From: Periconia sp. R9002
Taxonomy: Eukaryota > Ascomycota > Dothideomycetes > Pleosporales > Periconiaceae
Assembly (NCBI GenBank): GCA_023627715.1
Contig: JAMAHW010000056.1
Coordinates: 64,545 to 128,544 of the forward strand
Reading direction: 5' to 3'
Length of the DNA stretch: 64,000 nucleotides
Shown here: in pieces, positions 22,960 through 34,936 of the stretch
How the letters are laid out: each line of letters opens with the position of its first letter
Position numbering within the stretch: the stretch's first letter is position 1
Position numbers and translations under genes: made by a program
Notes under the pieces: model-generated
Seen by the model: only the letters and a program-made list of their open reading frames with translations
Told to the model about the DNA's origin: nothing
Database searches by the model: none

Positions 22960-24343
22960 ATGAATGAATTTGAGCGCGTGGGCAGATCCATATTCCGCAC
23001 CTTATACGATCCCTTGCCTACAAACGACGGTGTTTCCACCATATGGTGTCTAGGTCAACAATACGACCCGAAGCTATCCTCATACGAAGCAACAAGCACA
23101 CCTCCCGCTAAATCCCCTTCCCCTGCACCACAACCCGACCGCAAAGGCGCCAACGACGACGACAGCTGGATAAGAACCAGCACCGAAGAATCGGAGCGTA
23201 AGGAAGTGGCCAACGGAGAGGTCCCCGCCCAATATGGGGGGTGGCCGCCACCATTCCTGGATGACTTGGAGTCGAGGATATGGATGACATACCGATCGGG
23301 CTTCAGTCCCATACAAAAGAGCCAGGACCGCAAGGCAGCAGCGGCCATGACGTTCCGTGTCCGCATGCAGAACTTGACTCAGAATGCTTTCACGTCTGAT
23401 CAAGGATTTGGCTGCATGATACGGTCCGGCCAGTGTATACTAGCCAACACTCTACTGAACTTGCGTCTGGGACGAGGTCGGTCTTTAGCCCCCATGAATC
23501 TGTTGTGATTGAGCTAATCGAGTGTAGACTGGAGAATCAGTGCTTCAGGCCCCGAGAACAGTCATCGTCCTCTCCTATCCCTCTTCGCTGACGATCCAAA
23601 GGCGCCGTTTTCCATACATCGTTTTGTAGAACATGGGGCGGCTGTGTGTAACAAGTATCCCGGGGAGTGGTTCGGTCCCTCCGCGACCGCGCGTTGTATA
23701 CAAGATCTTGTGGCTAAATGCAAAGATGCTGGCTTGAGGGTTTACATGACGGGCGATGGCGGCGATGTATATGAAGACAAGCTGAAGGAGATTGCTATGG
23801 AAGACGGTGTCTTTCAACCAACATTAGTCCTCGTAGGGACGAGGCTGGGTATCGACAAGATCAACCCTATATATTGGGAAGCTCTGAAGTCTGCCTTACA
23901 ACTGACACAGAGCGTCGGCATCGCAGGGTAAGTTGCTCGAAATCATGCACAACTATGTACTAAAACTAGGATAAAGCGGTCGCCCATCAGCATCCCATTA
24001 CTTCGTCGGCACGCAAGGCAACAACTTCTTCTACCTCGACCCGCACAACACACGCGCGTATCTACCGTATCGCGAAGATCCAATGACGTACACGCCAGAA
24101 GAGGTAGCGAGCTGCCACACGCGCCGCCTCCGCAGCCTCGACGTCCGCGAAATGGATCCCTCGATGCTGCTCGCATTTCTGATTCGCGATGAGGACGATT
24201 TGGCCAAGTGGAAGGAAAATGTTGTAAGCGTGCAGGGGAAATACATTGTTCATGTTAGCGAGACGGAGCCGCTGCCTAGAGGGCAGGAGAGGGAGGGCGC
24301 GATTGATGAGGTGGAGAGTTTCGATGAGGATGGTTTGGAGTAA
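22960..24343 (+). CDS. ATG4: Autophagy cysteine protease Atg4
   Basis: Three exons (22960-23476, 23528-23927, 23977-24343) encode 427 residues. Atg4 cleaves the C-terminal tail of Atg8 to expose its glycine and later releases Atg8 from phosphatidylethanolamine. The C54-family core is visible: TYRSGF near 110, the catalytic cysteine in DQGFGCMIRSGQ (C152), and WFGPSATARCI. The Asp/His pair lies in YLDPHNTR shortly after SASHYFVGTQGNNFF, which is split by the second intron. An acidic C-terminal tail ends the protein. The second acceptor is AAG; a CTAG eight bases upstream would give the wrong frame. The length is normal for filamentous fungi. Confidence 0.94.
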
Positions 24344-25255
24344 GTGGATCAGATCAGTGTGTAGGCGACAGGGCGTTTTGAGAGTTTGCTCAAAGCTAGC
24401 AAACATCGTCATGGTTTTCGTGGTACTGGGCGGCATGGGATTGAAAGGGCACATGATTTACCCTTTCTATCCTCCTTTCCACCATCAACGCCAATAGAGG
24501 TGGCCGCATCGGATTTGAGGATTCTTAACATCGAGGGTTTGGTGGGTGGTTGAATACGATATGACGGTAATGACGAAGTTTTATTGGATGGAGTTTTTTA
24601 TTGGAAAGCCGAGAGATAGGCATGTTAGAACAAATATATCCTCTGGGACATCCTCACGTGGATTTCACCAATTTGCGCTCTTTTACAAATTCGAAAAATC
24701 ACCAAGCCTCGCCCTGACATTTCAACGGTGTGGTTCTGATGGTGCAGGTATCGGTTCTTGCAGGGGAATAGTTTCCAGGCGCCAATCGGCGGGTATCCCC
24801 ACGTTGCGGCGCAGACTCGCTGACATCCTGCAATGTGGATCGCAAACTGGTGTCGGGGTTCCAAATCGTTCGCATTGTCGCGCCGTGAAGACGATTGTTC
24901 TCAGGTTGTTAATGGTGAGTGCTGGCGTTCGGTGGCGCTGACAGCTTCCGTTGGGCTATACAGATAAGTAGATGGCGCAATAAAAAGGATGTCAAATGAA
25001 GAGAGGGGAAAGATGATGTCACAGGATGAAAACACATGGAGAAGTGAATTGAAATGGAAGAATTGATTCGTTCCTTGTGAGGGATATTGTGCACCCTCGG
25101 ATATTTCACCCCTTAGTCAGGCCCCAAAAGGCCTTTAGAAACAAGCAAACCGTCCCATGATCGCATTAAAATGACCCATGAACACCATTCCATAACCGCC
25201 TTCATCGGAAAAGCAGATGAAGAAAGAAACCCAAAGAAAGCACGACACTGCACCC
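24344..25255. other. Convergent intergenic ATG4 / H2B
   Basis: Nothing coding is recognised. A 131-codon frame at 24546-24941 is not family-like. The interval probably holds the 3' untranslated regions of both flanking genes. Confidence 0.5.
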
Positions 25256-25866
25256 TTATTTCGTGGCGGAAGAAGAGTACTTGGTGACGGCCTTGGTACC
25301 CTCAGAAACGGCGTGCTTGGCAAGTTCACCGGGAAGGATAAGACGGACACTGCAATTGTGAGTTAGAAAAGAGATGACTCGAGATGAGAAATGGAAAACG
25401 TACGAGGTCTGGATCTCGCGTGATGAGATGGTGGACTTCTTGTTGTAGGCAGCAAGCTTGGAAGCCTCAGTGGCGACGCGCTCGAAGATATCGTTGACGA
25501 AAGAGTTGAGAATGCTCATGGCACGGTTGGAGATACCGGTGTCAGGGTGGACCTGCTTGAGGACTGGAGAACGCGTCAGATTGGATTCGAAATCAAATGC
25601 CATTGCTGCAGAAGCAGCAAATGAGAGAGGAAAATCGCGCAAAGAAAGCGAAAGATCGCGATGCAATGCGGATGGGATAGAAAAACAGGTAAGAGCTCAC
25701 CCTTGTAGATGTAGGAGGAGTAGGTCTCCTTCCTGGTCTTGGTGCGCTTCTTCTTCTCGCCAGAGGGGGCGGCGGTCTTCTTGCCAGCTTCCTTCTTCTC
25801 AGCGGGAGCCTTTCCAGCTGGGGCCTTGCCGCCAGTGGTGGGAGTCTTCTGGGCTTTGGGAGGCAT
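25256..25866 (-). CDS. HTB1: Histone H2B
   Basis: Three exons (25701-25866, 25404-25563, 25256-25349) encode 139 residues. H2B pairs with H2A in the nucleosome core. The Lys/Ala/Pro-rich N-tail (1-45) is followed by the histone fold, [21 protein letters not shown]..., continuing to the C-terminal helix [18 protein letters not shown]. That helix contains the conserved ubiquitination-site lysine. Introns sit inside the fold after YIYK and after REIQTS. The gene is head-to-head with H2A, with 498 bp between start codons, the usual fungal arrangement for S-phase co-expression. An ACGCGT element lies in intron 1 close to the acceptor. Confidence 0.98.
25571..25576. promoter_or_regulatory. ACGCGT element in H2B intron 1
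   Basis: One MCB-type hexamer lies 8 bp from the intron's 3' splice site, mirroring the elements in the H2A intron. Confidence 0.3.
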
Positions 25867-26364
25867 TTTTGAAGATGGAGGAGATGGAAAAGTGAGAGGA
25901 TGAGTCGACGAGGCTAGAAGCTACGTGTGGGTGAGATGTGGGTTGATGGGTGGTGGTGAAGTATCGAGATAAGTGGAAGAGAAGTCGACGACGGCGGGGG
26001 ACGCGCTTCTTATGGGGAGCGCGCTCGATGTTGTGATCCGGCAGCACCTGGGTGGCCCGTGCGGATTGCTGCTGCTGGTTTGGCTGGTTTGGGTGGCTAA
26101 GCGAGCGGCGAGAGGCTGGGAAAGCGTGATCTTGCTCGCCCGTCGCAACAGCCAGAAGCGCGCTAGCGAGGCAGGTTGATCTCGCGCACCACAACACGCC
26201 GCGCCATCCTTATAAGCTGCCTCCCCGCCCCAACGTCGACCTTCTCCCTCATCGTCTCGACTCTCTCGCCCACCCACCACTTACCGTCAACTCAACTCAA
26301 CTCACTCTCCATCTCCACCACTCCCACCTTTCAGTTTTAACAAACTCCCACATCTTCCATCAAA
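25867..26364. promoter_or_regulatory. Divergent H2B/H2A promoter
   Basis: This 498-bp interval separates the two histone start codons. Its centre is GC-rich with GCGCGC-type motifs, and a CT-rich leader precedes H2A. No perfect ACGCGT was found here, although three occur in the flanking introns. Confidence 0.7.
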
Positions 26365-27807
<1,443 letters not shown>

Positions 27808-28336
27808 CTACAAGACCATCTTTGGTGGGGCTATAAATGTTAGAACAATTTGAAAATAGAGAGGGCAACAACTTACGGTCCAGAATAGGGGCGGGCAGGT
27901 TGCGCTCGTACTTGGAGCCTGGTTTTGTCAGCGATAGGCATCATGCCAACATGTATGCATGCCAAAACTCACCTCCAGGGGCCGTAGGTGGGCGGTAAGG
28001 GTCAGGGTGCTTCCATTTCTCCAACAGATCTTCAGTCTCTTTGATAAGTTCCTGCAGCAACCGATCAGTCATGCTATTGGTGTTCGGAGTCCTCGAAAAT
28101 GCGTACGCGTTTCATGCGTGGCTCGTTCACGTTCTTGTTTGCCTCGAATAACGAGCGAATGTACATGGCCTGTCCCCGCCAGAGATATCGGTGAACAGCC
28201 CAGTCGAGGGACAGCTTCAACGCGCGCCGGTATAGGCGGCTGTATCGTGTTAGCAGTCCATTCGCGGTGGGAGGAGACGAGTCGGTGGGTAGTTGTGGCA
28301 GGCGGGCACGCACAGAACAGTCGTTTTGGAGCTCAT
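27808..28336 (-). CDS. NADH:ubiquinone oxidoreductase LYR subunit (NDUFB9/B22-like)
   Basis: Five small exons (28314-28336, 28107-28239, 27973-28051, 27877-27918, 27808-27830) encode 99 residues. NDUFB9 is an accessory subunit of the distal membrane arm of mitochondrial complex I and binds the acyl carrier protein through its LYR motif. The LYR triplet is created across the first splice junction, followed by RRALKLSLDWAVHRYLWRGQ, a near-invariant family stretch. The centre carries KETEDLLEKWKHPDPY and the end carries GGSKYERNLPAPILD. The first and last exons are only 23 nt each, so automated callers may miss them. All junctions are GT-AG and keep frame. It is divergent from KGD2, with 326 bp between start codons. 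Confidence 0.88.
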
Positions 28337-28662
28337 GGCAACTTCGGGTGGCCTCAGGGGAGGTCAGATCGGGAGCTAACACGTCTCGATGGTATAAGCG
28401 GCGGGCGCAATGGGTTGTCGTCGCGATGTAGATGGTTGCAGTCTTGGGGTTGACGTTGAGATTAGTGTGGTGCACGGCCGCGCTTTCCCGGCCGGAGGGA
28501 CATGACAGAGCTCTTCCATCAGCCCTGCCCTGTTCTGCCCGGTCTTGTCGCTCCGTGCAATCAATTCCCTCACATTTTCTCGTCTCCCTTTTCCATCTTT
28601 TGTCTCCTCCTTCTCCATCTCCCTCTCATCCCTCCTCGCATTTTCTTGCGCGCTTGCTCACA
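28337..28662. promoter_or_regulatory. Divergent promoter complex I subunit / KGD2
   Basis: A 326-bp interval separates two nuclear genes for mitochondrial respiratory proteins transcribed away from each other. The KGD2 side is CT-rich. I did not identify a clear CCAAT box. Confidence 0.6.
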
Positions 28663-30349
28663 ATGTCTGGTCAACAGTGTCTCCGCCGTCTTGCGGCCTC
28701 CGCGCCCTTGCGATCTCAGCAGCCGTTGCTGCGCGCTTCCTCTCGAGCTGCCCGTCTATCCACCCCAAACAATGCAGCCCGCAGCTACTCAGCCGTATCA
28801 AGAGCTACATCATCTGGTCTCTTGAGCCAAGTGTCAAGGTGTGTTTGCGCCTTCGAGCTTAGAGATAACCATAGCTAATACGTCATTAGACGCCCTGGAC
28901 ATTTGTCCCCATCCCACATCACCCTCATCTCGCAGTCGCGAACTTATGGTACTGTTCCTACCAATTATACAGCATAAACATAGATTAATTTCGTCCGCAG
29001 CCGATACCGTGGTCAAGGTCCCCCAGATGGCCGAATCCATCACAGAAGGAACTCTAAAACAATGGTCAAAACGTGAGCGCAATACCAACACAAAGTTTTC
29101 AGGGTCCACTAACAATGCCTCAGAGGTCGGCGATTACGTCGAGGCAGACGAAGAAATTGCTACCATCGAAACGGACAAGGTAGGCGCTGTGGGGAACCTA
29201 GCATGGATTGGATATTAACTTTCCTAGATCGACGTCTCTGTGAACGCGCCCGAAGCTGGTACTATTAAGGAATTTTTAGTCAACGAGGAGGATACCGTCA
29301 CCGTTGGACAGGATCTTGTTAAGCTTGAAGCCGGCGGTGAGCCTTCTGGAGGTCAGAAACAACAAGCCAAGGAAGAGCCGAAAGAGCCCGCGGCGAAAGA
29401 GCAGGAGACTTCGTCACAACCCGAGGGCCAGCAAGAACAATCTCACGAGAAACCCCAGCCCCCGAAACAAGAGGAATCGAAACCCGAGCCTCCCAAGCAA
29501 GAGTCCAAGCCTGCCCCTCCCAAGCAATCTTCTCCCAAGGAGCAAAAACCAAAGGAATCCGAGCCCAAGTCTACATCTGCACCCGGCAACCGTGAGGAGC
29601 GCCGCGTCAAGATGAACCGTATGCGCCTACGCATTGCCGAGCGCCTCAAGCAATCGCAGAACACCGCTGCCTCTCTGACCACCTTCAACGAGGTTGACAT
29701 GTCCTCCGTTATGGAGTTCCGCAAGTTGTACAAGGACGAGATTCTCAAGAAGCAGGGCGTTAAGCTTGGTTTCATGTCAGCCTTCGCCCGTGCCTGCATT
29801 CTCGCCATGAAGGAAGTGCCAGCTGTCAACGCCTCCATTGAAGGACCCAACGGCGGCGACACTATCGTCTACCGCGACTACGTCGATATTTCCGTGGCTG
29901 TCGCGACCGAGAAGGGTTTGGTTACACCTGTTGTGCGCAACGCTGAGTCGCAGGATATGATTCAAATCGAGCAGTCCATTGCGGATCTCGGTAAGAAGGC
30001 TAGGGACAACAAGCTCACCATCGAGGATATGGCCGGGGGTACATTCACTATCAGCAACGGTGGTGTCTTTGGCAGCTTGATGGGAACGCCCATCATTAAC
30101 TTGCCCCAGACTGCTGTGCTTGGTCTTCACGCCATCAAGGATAAGCCCGTGGTTGTAAATGGCGAGATCAAAATCAGACCGGTAAGCTCATCGCACAATG
30201 TGCCGTCTACGGAATGTCACTAACAGATCTAGATGATGTACCTCGCTCTGACTTACGACCACCGTCTGCTTGATGGCCGAGAGGCCGTTACCTTCCTCGT
30301 GAAGGTCAAGGAATTCATCGAGGACCCCAGGAAGATGCTACTCGGCTAA
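28663..30349 (+). CDS. KGD2: Dihydrolipoamide succinyltransferase, E2 of 2-oxoglutarate dehydrogenase
   Basis: Six exons (28663-28838, 28890-28948, 29001-29072, 29124-29179, 29228-30181, 30233-30349) encode 477 residues. The enzyme transfers succinyl from lipoamide to CoA in the matrix TCA cycle. A mitochondrial presequence occupies about 1-78 (Arg/Ser/Ala-rich). The lipoyl domain begins at [16 protein letters not shown], with the lipoylated lysine in ETDK (K121) at an exon end. A Pro/Lys/Glu-rich hinge covers about 165-240, with no obvious E3-binding domain, as in other E2o proteins. The catalytic domain carries the DHRLLDG signature (H449, D453) near the C-terminus. [10 protein letters not shown] and the missing peripheral-subunit-binding domain favour the succinyl- over the acetyltransferase. 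Confidence 0.95.
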
Positions 30350-32002
30350 ACGTACTATCTTGCAATACATACATTTTTCTTGGTTTACCCGTTTTTGAGC
30401 CCTCATGATAAAAAAGATATGCGCATGCTCTCTATAGCGGGCCATTGTACATGTAAGTGAGGTCTTTCATGGTCAGAAGTAGGAGGATGGGGGAGGAAGC
30501 ATTCGGCATTTTGGCGAAGCGTTGGTTGGTTCCCTTTTGTGGTTAGATTTCTCCTTTTTCCTTTTGCCGGATTTGATTGTAAACTGTATGTATGAATAGG
30601 TGCATTCAGTCGCGGAAATATATGAGTTGCATTCGGTTGGAGTTGTTTGTGTATATTTGTGTGCTTGCCCAGTCTTCTTGTCGGGATGTGTGTTCTGGTG
30701 GCTAGAGTCATGCATCGGATATGTGTTTGTGTATAAGTAGGTACGCGACTGTCAGCCTTTGCCTGCAGTGAGTGTATGTGTAGATAGCTAGATCCGTTAA
30801 AGGTGTAAATAAACTCAAACAGTATTCACCAACCTTTCCACATTTTTGCTATAATATCCCATCTGTGTTCTAGTGTGTGTTACTAGGTTAGAGGCGAGGC
30901 AGACGAGTTGCAACGAACACGCTCTTGACATGACCAATCCACGTTCCACCATCGTCGCAAAAATCATAAAAAAAATGCGTAGCCGGAAAATAGGGCGTGT
31001 TTTATTAAGGTATGTTGATTTTTTATGATATTTTGAGGTGTTGTGTCGCGTCACGATTTTTTCAAAAAGTTTGAGAGTAGACTTTTATGTTTGAAAATGA
31101 TGAGATCCAAGTCAAACTCCGTCACAAAATGGACGTTTCAACCAAATGTAGGGAAACACACATTAAAAGATCACTGCAAAAATTTCTACAGCATACACAT
31201 TAAAAACCACTAGATTCTAGACATAAATATTCATTCTACGTGGTGTGAAGGGCATTGTCGTGGAAATCTACACACTCAACACCAAAACCACATCACCGAC
31301 TTACGCACTAAGGCCCACAACAAAAACAAAAACCCCAATTATCTCCACAACCACTTAACTTAACCCAATAAAAATCGTGAATTAATATTCTGAACATACG
31401 AAAAGACCTATCCCCACACTAAAACCCACCAAAATCAACAAAACATATTGTAGGTGTCGGGGGGGCCATAATCGCCACTTCATTTGTATGGAGCAAAATC
31501 GCTGCTACAATCGACACCTTAAGATTTGGTGTACTTTCCTGATTAGGAAGGTTGGATACAATGAAAGGAAGGGAGGTGATTGGTGGGGAGGGAGGGAGTT
31601 GAGGCTAAGCGAGGGTGGTGATTGGTTGGTGAGGGGGGCTGGTGGGTTTGATACACTTTCAATGATCACGCGTCGGGTTCAACGCGTACCTACACAATCG
31701 ACGACATTGATAATTAGGTAGGTATCACGTCATGCTGCACACACTCTCCTAGATTCATAGTGGAATGCTCGTAAAATACTTTCTTTTATTTAAAGTGTCG
31801 CAGTGGGAGAATAGTGTACAACATCAATCGGAAACGGGGACATCGTCATCCGAACGAGGCTAATCTAGAAACACGTACGTGAAAGAGGAAGAAGAACTGG
31901 TGAAACAGAAGATATCTCGAAGCATTGACTGCTACTCATCAACAACCGCTATGGAACTCGTCTGCTTTATGGTGGAAGGGCTGATAGCGGATGCCATTCC
32001 GT
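30350..32002. other. Convergent AT-rich intergenic region with strand-asymmetric blocks
   Basis: No gene is supported over 1.65 kb. A block poor in G on the plus strand (about 31263-31450) is followed by a 7-G run at 31459-31465 and then a G-rich block (31546-31660) with GGG clusters. Confidence 0.6.
31571..31596 (+). other. Candidate G-quadruplex-forming sequence
   Basis: Four G-runs of 3-4 bases occur with loops of 11, 1 and 1 nt. The long first loop makes folding less certain. Confidence 0.35.
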
Positions 32003-33954
32003 TTAGATTTGATCAGGCTGCAAGCCCCAGCGAGGAGCGTTGATAATGATACCCATGAGCCCACCGGAGATGATACCGGCAACGGGGAGCGTAATGATCC
32101 AGCCCATGTAGATCCACGCAATCATCCTCCAGTTAATAGCCTTGTACGTGCCGGAGCACAGCCCGACACCGACGGTGGCACCGGTGATGCATTGCGTGGT
32201 GGAGATGGGGAGACCGAGCCGCGTGGCGAGAATAACGGTCAGCGCCGCGCCGAGCTCCATGGAAAACCCGCGCGAAGGAGAGTGAAGCGTCAGACGGTTC
32301 CCGAGGTTGATCATGAGGTTGTAGCCGTAGGTCCACAGACCGATGGAAATGGCCGCCCCTCCGAAGACTAGGATCCAGATCGGGACGGGGGATTTGGAGG
32401 AGGTTTCGCCCGTGTTCCAGATGAGGTAGATGGCGGCGAGAGGTCCTATCGCGTTGCTCACGTCGTTTGCACCGCTGAATGCAACGGGTACGGATTAGCT
32501 TCACTCAAGTAAGGGGGATTCAGTGGGTGTTCAAGGCCTGAAAACACCACGCCACGTGGTGTTTTGATACTGCTCTGTACCCGGGGAGAAAACTTACTGG
32601 GCGAAACTAGCAGTCGCGGCGGTCATGACCTGGAGGAAGGAGTAGAGATGCTCGGTCTTATTGTCGTAGTGAGGAACGCGCTCGTGCATTTTCTCAAGGT
32701 CTTTGGCAAGGAAAGAGGCAGCAAAGCCGTTGGGCTTGCCGTTCTCACCCTTCTGCTCGGCGACGACGTCGCGCTCGACACCTCGGAAGAATATGTAGCG
32801 AGCGCGGCCCAAGATCCCCTGGACGCTCTTGGGTGGGTGTTCGTGGGTCTTTTGATAGAATGCTTCGGATTGGGAGAGCTTAGGTGTGGGAGCAACGCCC
32901 TCGGTGGAGGCAGCGGACGAGTCGGAACCGACTGGGGCGGCGACACCACCGGTCTTCTCCGTATCAGGCTGGGTATCCTCTGGGGTGATGGGAGTTTCGT
33001 TGGCTAGGGTGGGGTTGGTGTGAGGGTTACCATGTCCACGGTAATAGTCTTGGACAACCTGGGCTTTGACACCTTCAGGGAGTTCAGGGACGGGGCCACG
33101 TTTCCAAAGTAGAGGGCCTTTGATAACCTCCCAGCTCTTGAGGGTCCAGTCATCCATTATAAGGCGGCGATACAGGATGGGTAAGAGGAAGAGGCAGTAG
33201 AAAAGTACGACACCACCAGCGACACCAAATGTGCAACCAAGGATCTGACCGGCCGTCCAGTCATCGAGGTCCAAAGAAGCAGCACCTTTCCATACAATGA
33301 CCAAAGTCAGGACAGCCGCGGTGAAACCGAAGTAGACGGGGATCATGATGAGACCGGCATGGAGGGGCTTACTTCGTTGCAAGACTCCGTATTTTGTGAT
33401 CATGAAGACGATGACGGCGAACGCTCCTGCGATACCTGGAGCGATGAACCATGCCGCGAAGATGGAGGAGACACCTTTCCACCCCCATGATACACCTTCA
33501 GCTCCAAGAGCAGCGACACCGACACCGACAATACCACCAACGATCGAGTGGCTGATATCTTGTCAACCATCATCATAAATGGTAAGCTATCGAGAGGAAA
33601 CACTCACGTAGTGGAGACGGGAAGACCAATCTTTGTGGACAACGTCAACCAAAGCGAAGATCCGACCAACGCGCACAGCATGCCGAGCATCAGCACCGAC
33701 GGGTTATCGTCAAACTCCTTGACGTTGATGACCTTGTTCCTGATCGTGTCGGCGACACGAGAACCCGCCAGGACAGCACCACCAAACTCGCAAACCGTGG
33801 CAATGAACATGGCCTGCTTCATCGTCAACGACCGTGAAGACACGGACGTAGCAAAGCTGTTGGCGACATCGTTGGCACCAATGTTCCATGCATCGAGGAA
33901 TGCAAAGATTAACCCAAAGGCGAAGATGTAGTCGAACATTCCGAGGACGGCCAT
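32003..33954 (-). CDS. PHO89: Pho89-type Na+/phosphate symporter (PiT family)
   Basis: Three exons (33608-33954, 32598-33551, 32003-32474) encode 590 residues. PiT transporters bring inorganic phosphate across the plasma membrane with Na+. The inverted-repeat architecture is clear. GANDVANSFATSV (26-38) lies in the first half, and GANDVSNAIGP (from 435, completed across the second intron as FAHGAND) in the second. Each half also has the GLPVSTT / GLPISTTQ re-entrant motif. A hydrophilic cytoplasmic loop of about 180 residues, Pro/Glu/Thr-rich, separates the halves. About 10-12 hydrophobic segments are visible. Likely phosphate-regulated: a perfect CCCACGTGGG palindrome lies 411 bp upstream of the start codon. 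Confidence 0.93.
32541..32565. repeat. Perfect 10-bp inverted repeat in PHO89 intron 2
   Basis: AAAACACCAC and GTGGTGTTTT are exact reverse complements separated by 5 nt. CACGTG is embedded at 32553-32558. The structure lies inside the 123-nt intron 32475-32597 and could form a stem-loop in the pre-mRNA. Confidence 0.7.
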
Positions 33955-34936
33955 TGTGAAGAAAGAGAAAAGAGCGTAGGCGTAGGTGCTGATAGTGAGA
34001 TCAAGAGAAGGCTCGACTTGGGAGTGTTCGATGGAACTTCAGTTAGAAGGTATCAACGATTCAGTTCCCTTTTGGGATGAAGCAGGTTCATATTTATCAT
34101 TGTATCAATTGATAGCAAGGCGTCTTCACAGGCCTAGCATCCGGAAATCCGGCACCTCGCCCAGCAACACAAGAACCAAAGGAAAACCTCGACCATCTTG
34201 CCATGTTCAACCCAAGACTATCTCTTGTGGCATCTCCGTCGTTGGAGTGGACTACTCGCAGTACCAACATTCGCGTTCAGGCGCCGTAACTATGTTGTTC
34301 AGTAGGAAGAGCGTAGCGCACAGCGGGACACTTGGCCCGCTCTTGGCCAGCCTTCAACCCTGAGCCCACGTGGGCCAATCATCGCACATGTGTCGCTCAG
34401 ATAAGATTTCCGTACGGTTTTCCCAAGCAGACCAACCATCTTGGACTTCTCGTCGCAAATACTAGGCTTGTACCTTCCAGGCTGCCCACCCGGTTCTCCA
34501 TCGCTGGACTCCGAGCAAATGGAACGACTCAATATCTTGACCCAACTCCCACGCCCAGCACAGCACAGCACGCAAGACTCTCCAAGACCAAAGAGAGTTA
34601 ACTAAAGAGAGACATTCCGTACGGTCTTGGAGTTTGTTCGAATATGCAGGCGGGCAATGCTCTTGTTTGTAAATTTTGTATTGGGTCATTATAGTATTGC
34701 GCTATTGGTGCTTTGGTAATTAAAAAAAGTCTCAGCTACTTTATTCTCTGCGATGCAATACCCGACAAGCGACTAGATAGATATAAACTAGGCGCAGCCG
34801 ATGAGATCCCTCATTCGTCGTTTGAACAGTTCATTTTTTAAATCCACGATCCTCTCAGTAGCCGTTGGTTTCATAACAGGCATCGGAGGCCATATTGTTC
34901 CACTGTTCTGGTGGTGATTGGAAATGTGGCCGACCG
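33955..34936. promoter_or_regulatory. PHO89 upstream region
   Basis: About 1 kb containing the PHO89 promoter and the 3' end of the phosphotransferase-like gene. No additional gene was recognised. Confidence 0.55.
34365..34374. promoter_or_regulatory. CCCACGTGGG palindrome (Pho4/NUC-1-type site)
   Basis: CACGTGGG is the high-affinity core of the phosphate-starvation bHLH factor (Pho4 in yeast, NUC-1 in Neurospora). Here the flanks make a perfect 10-bp palindrome, directly followed by CCAAT at 34375-34379. Its position upstream of a phosphate symporter supports a regulatory role. Confidence 0.6.

Noticed and set aside
31660..31690. ACGCGT motifs outside the histone genes (also near 28105 and 54710)
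   Set aside because: Isolated copies are expected by chance at this length; only the clustered copies in histone introns were kept.
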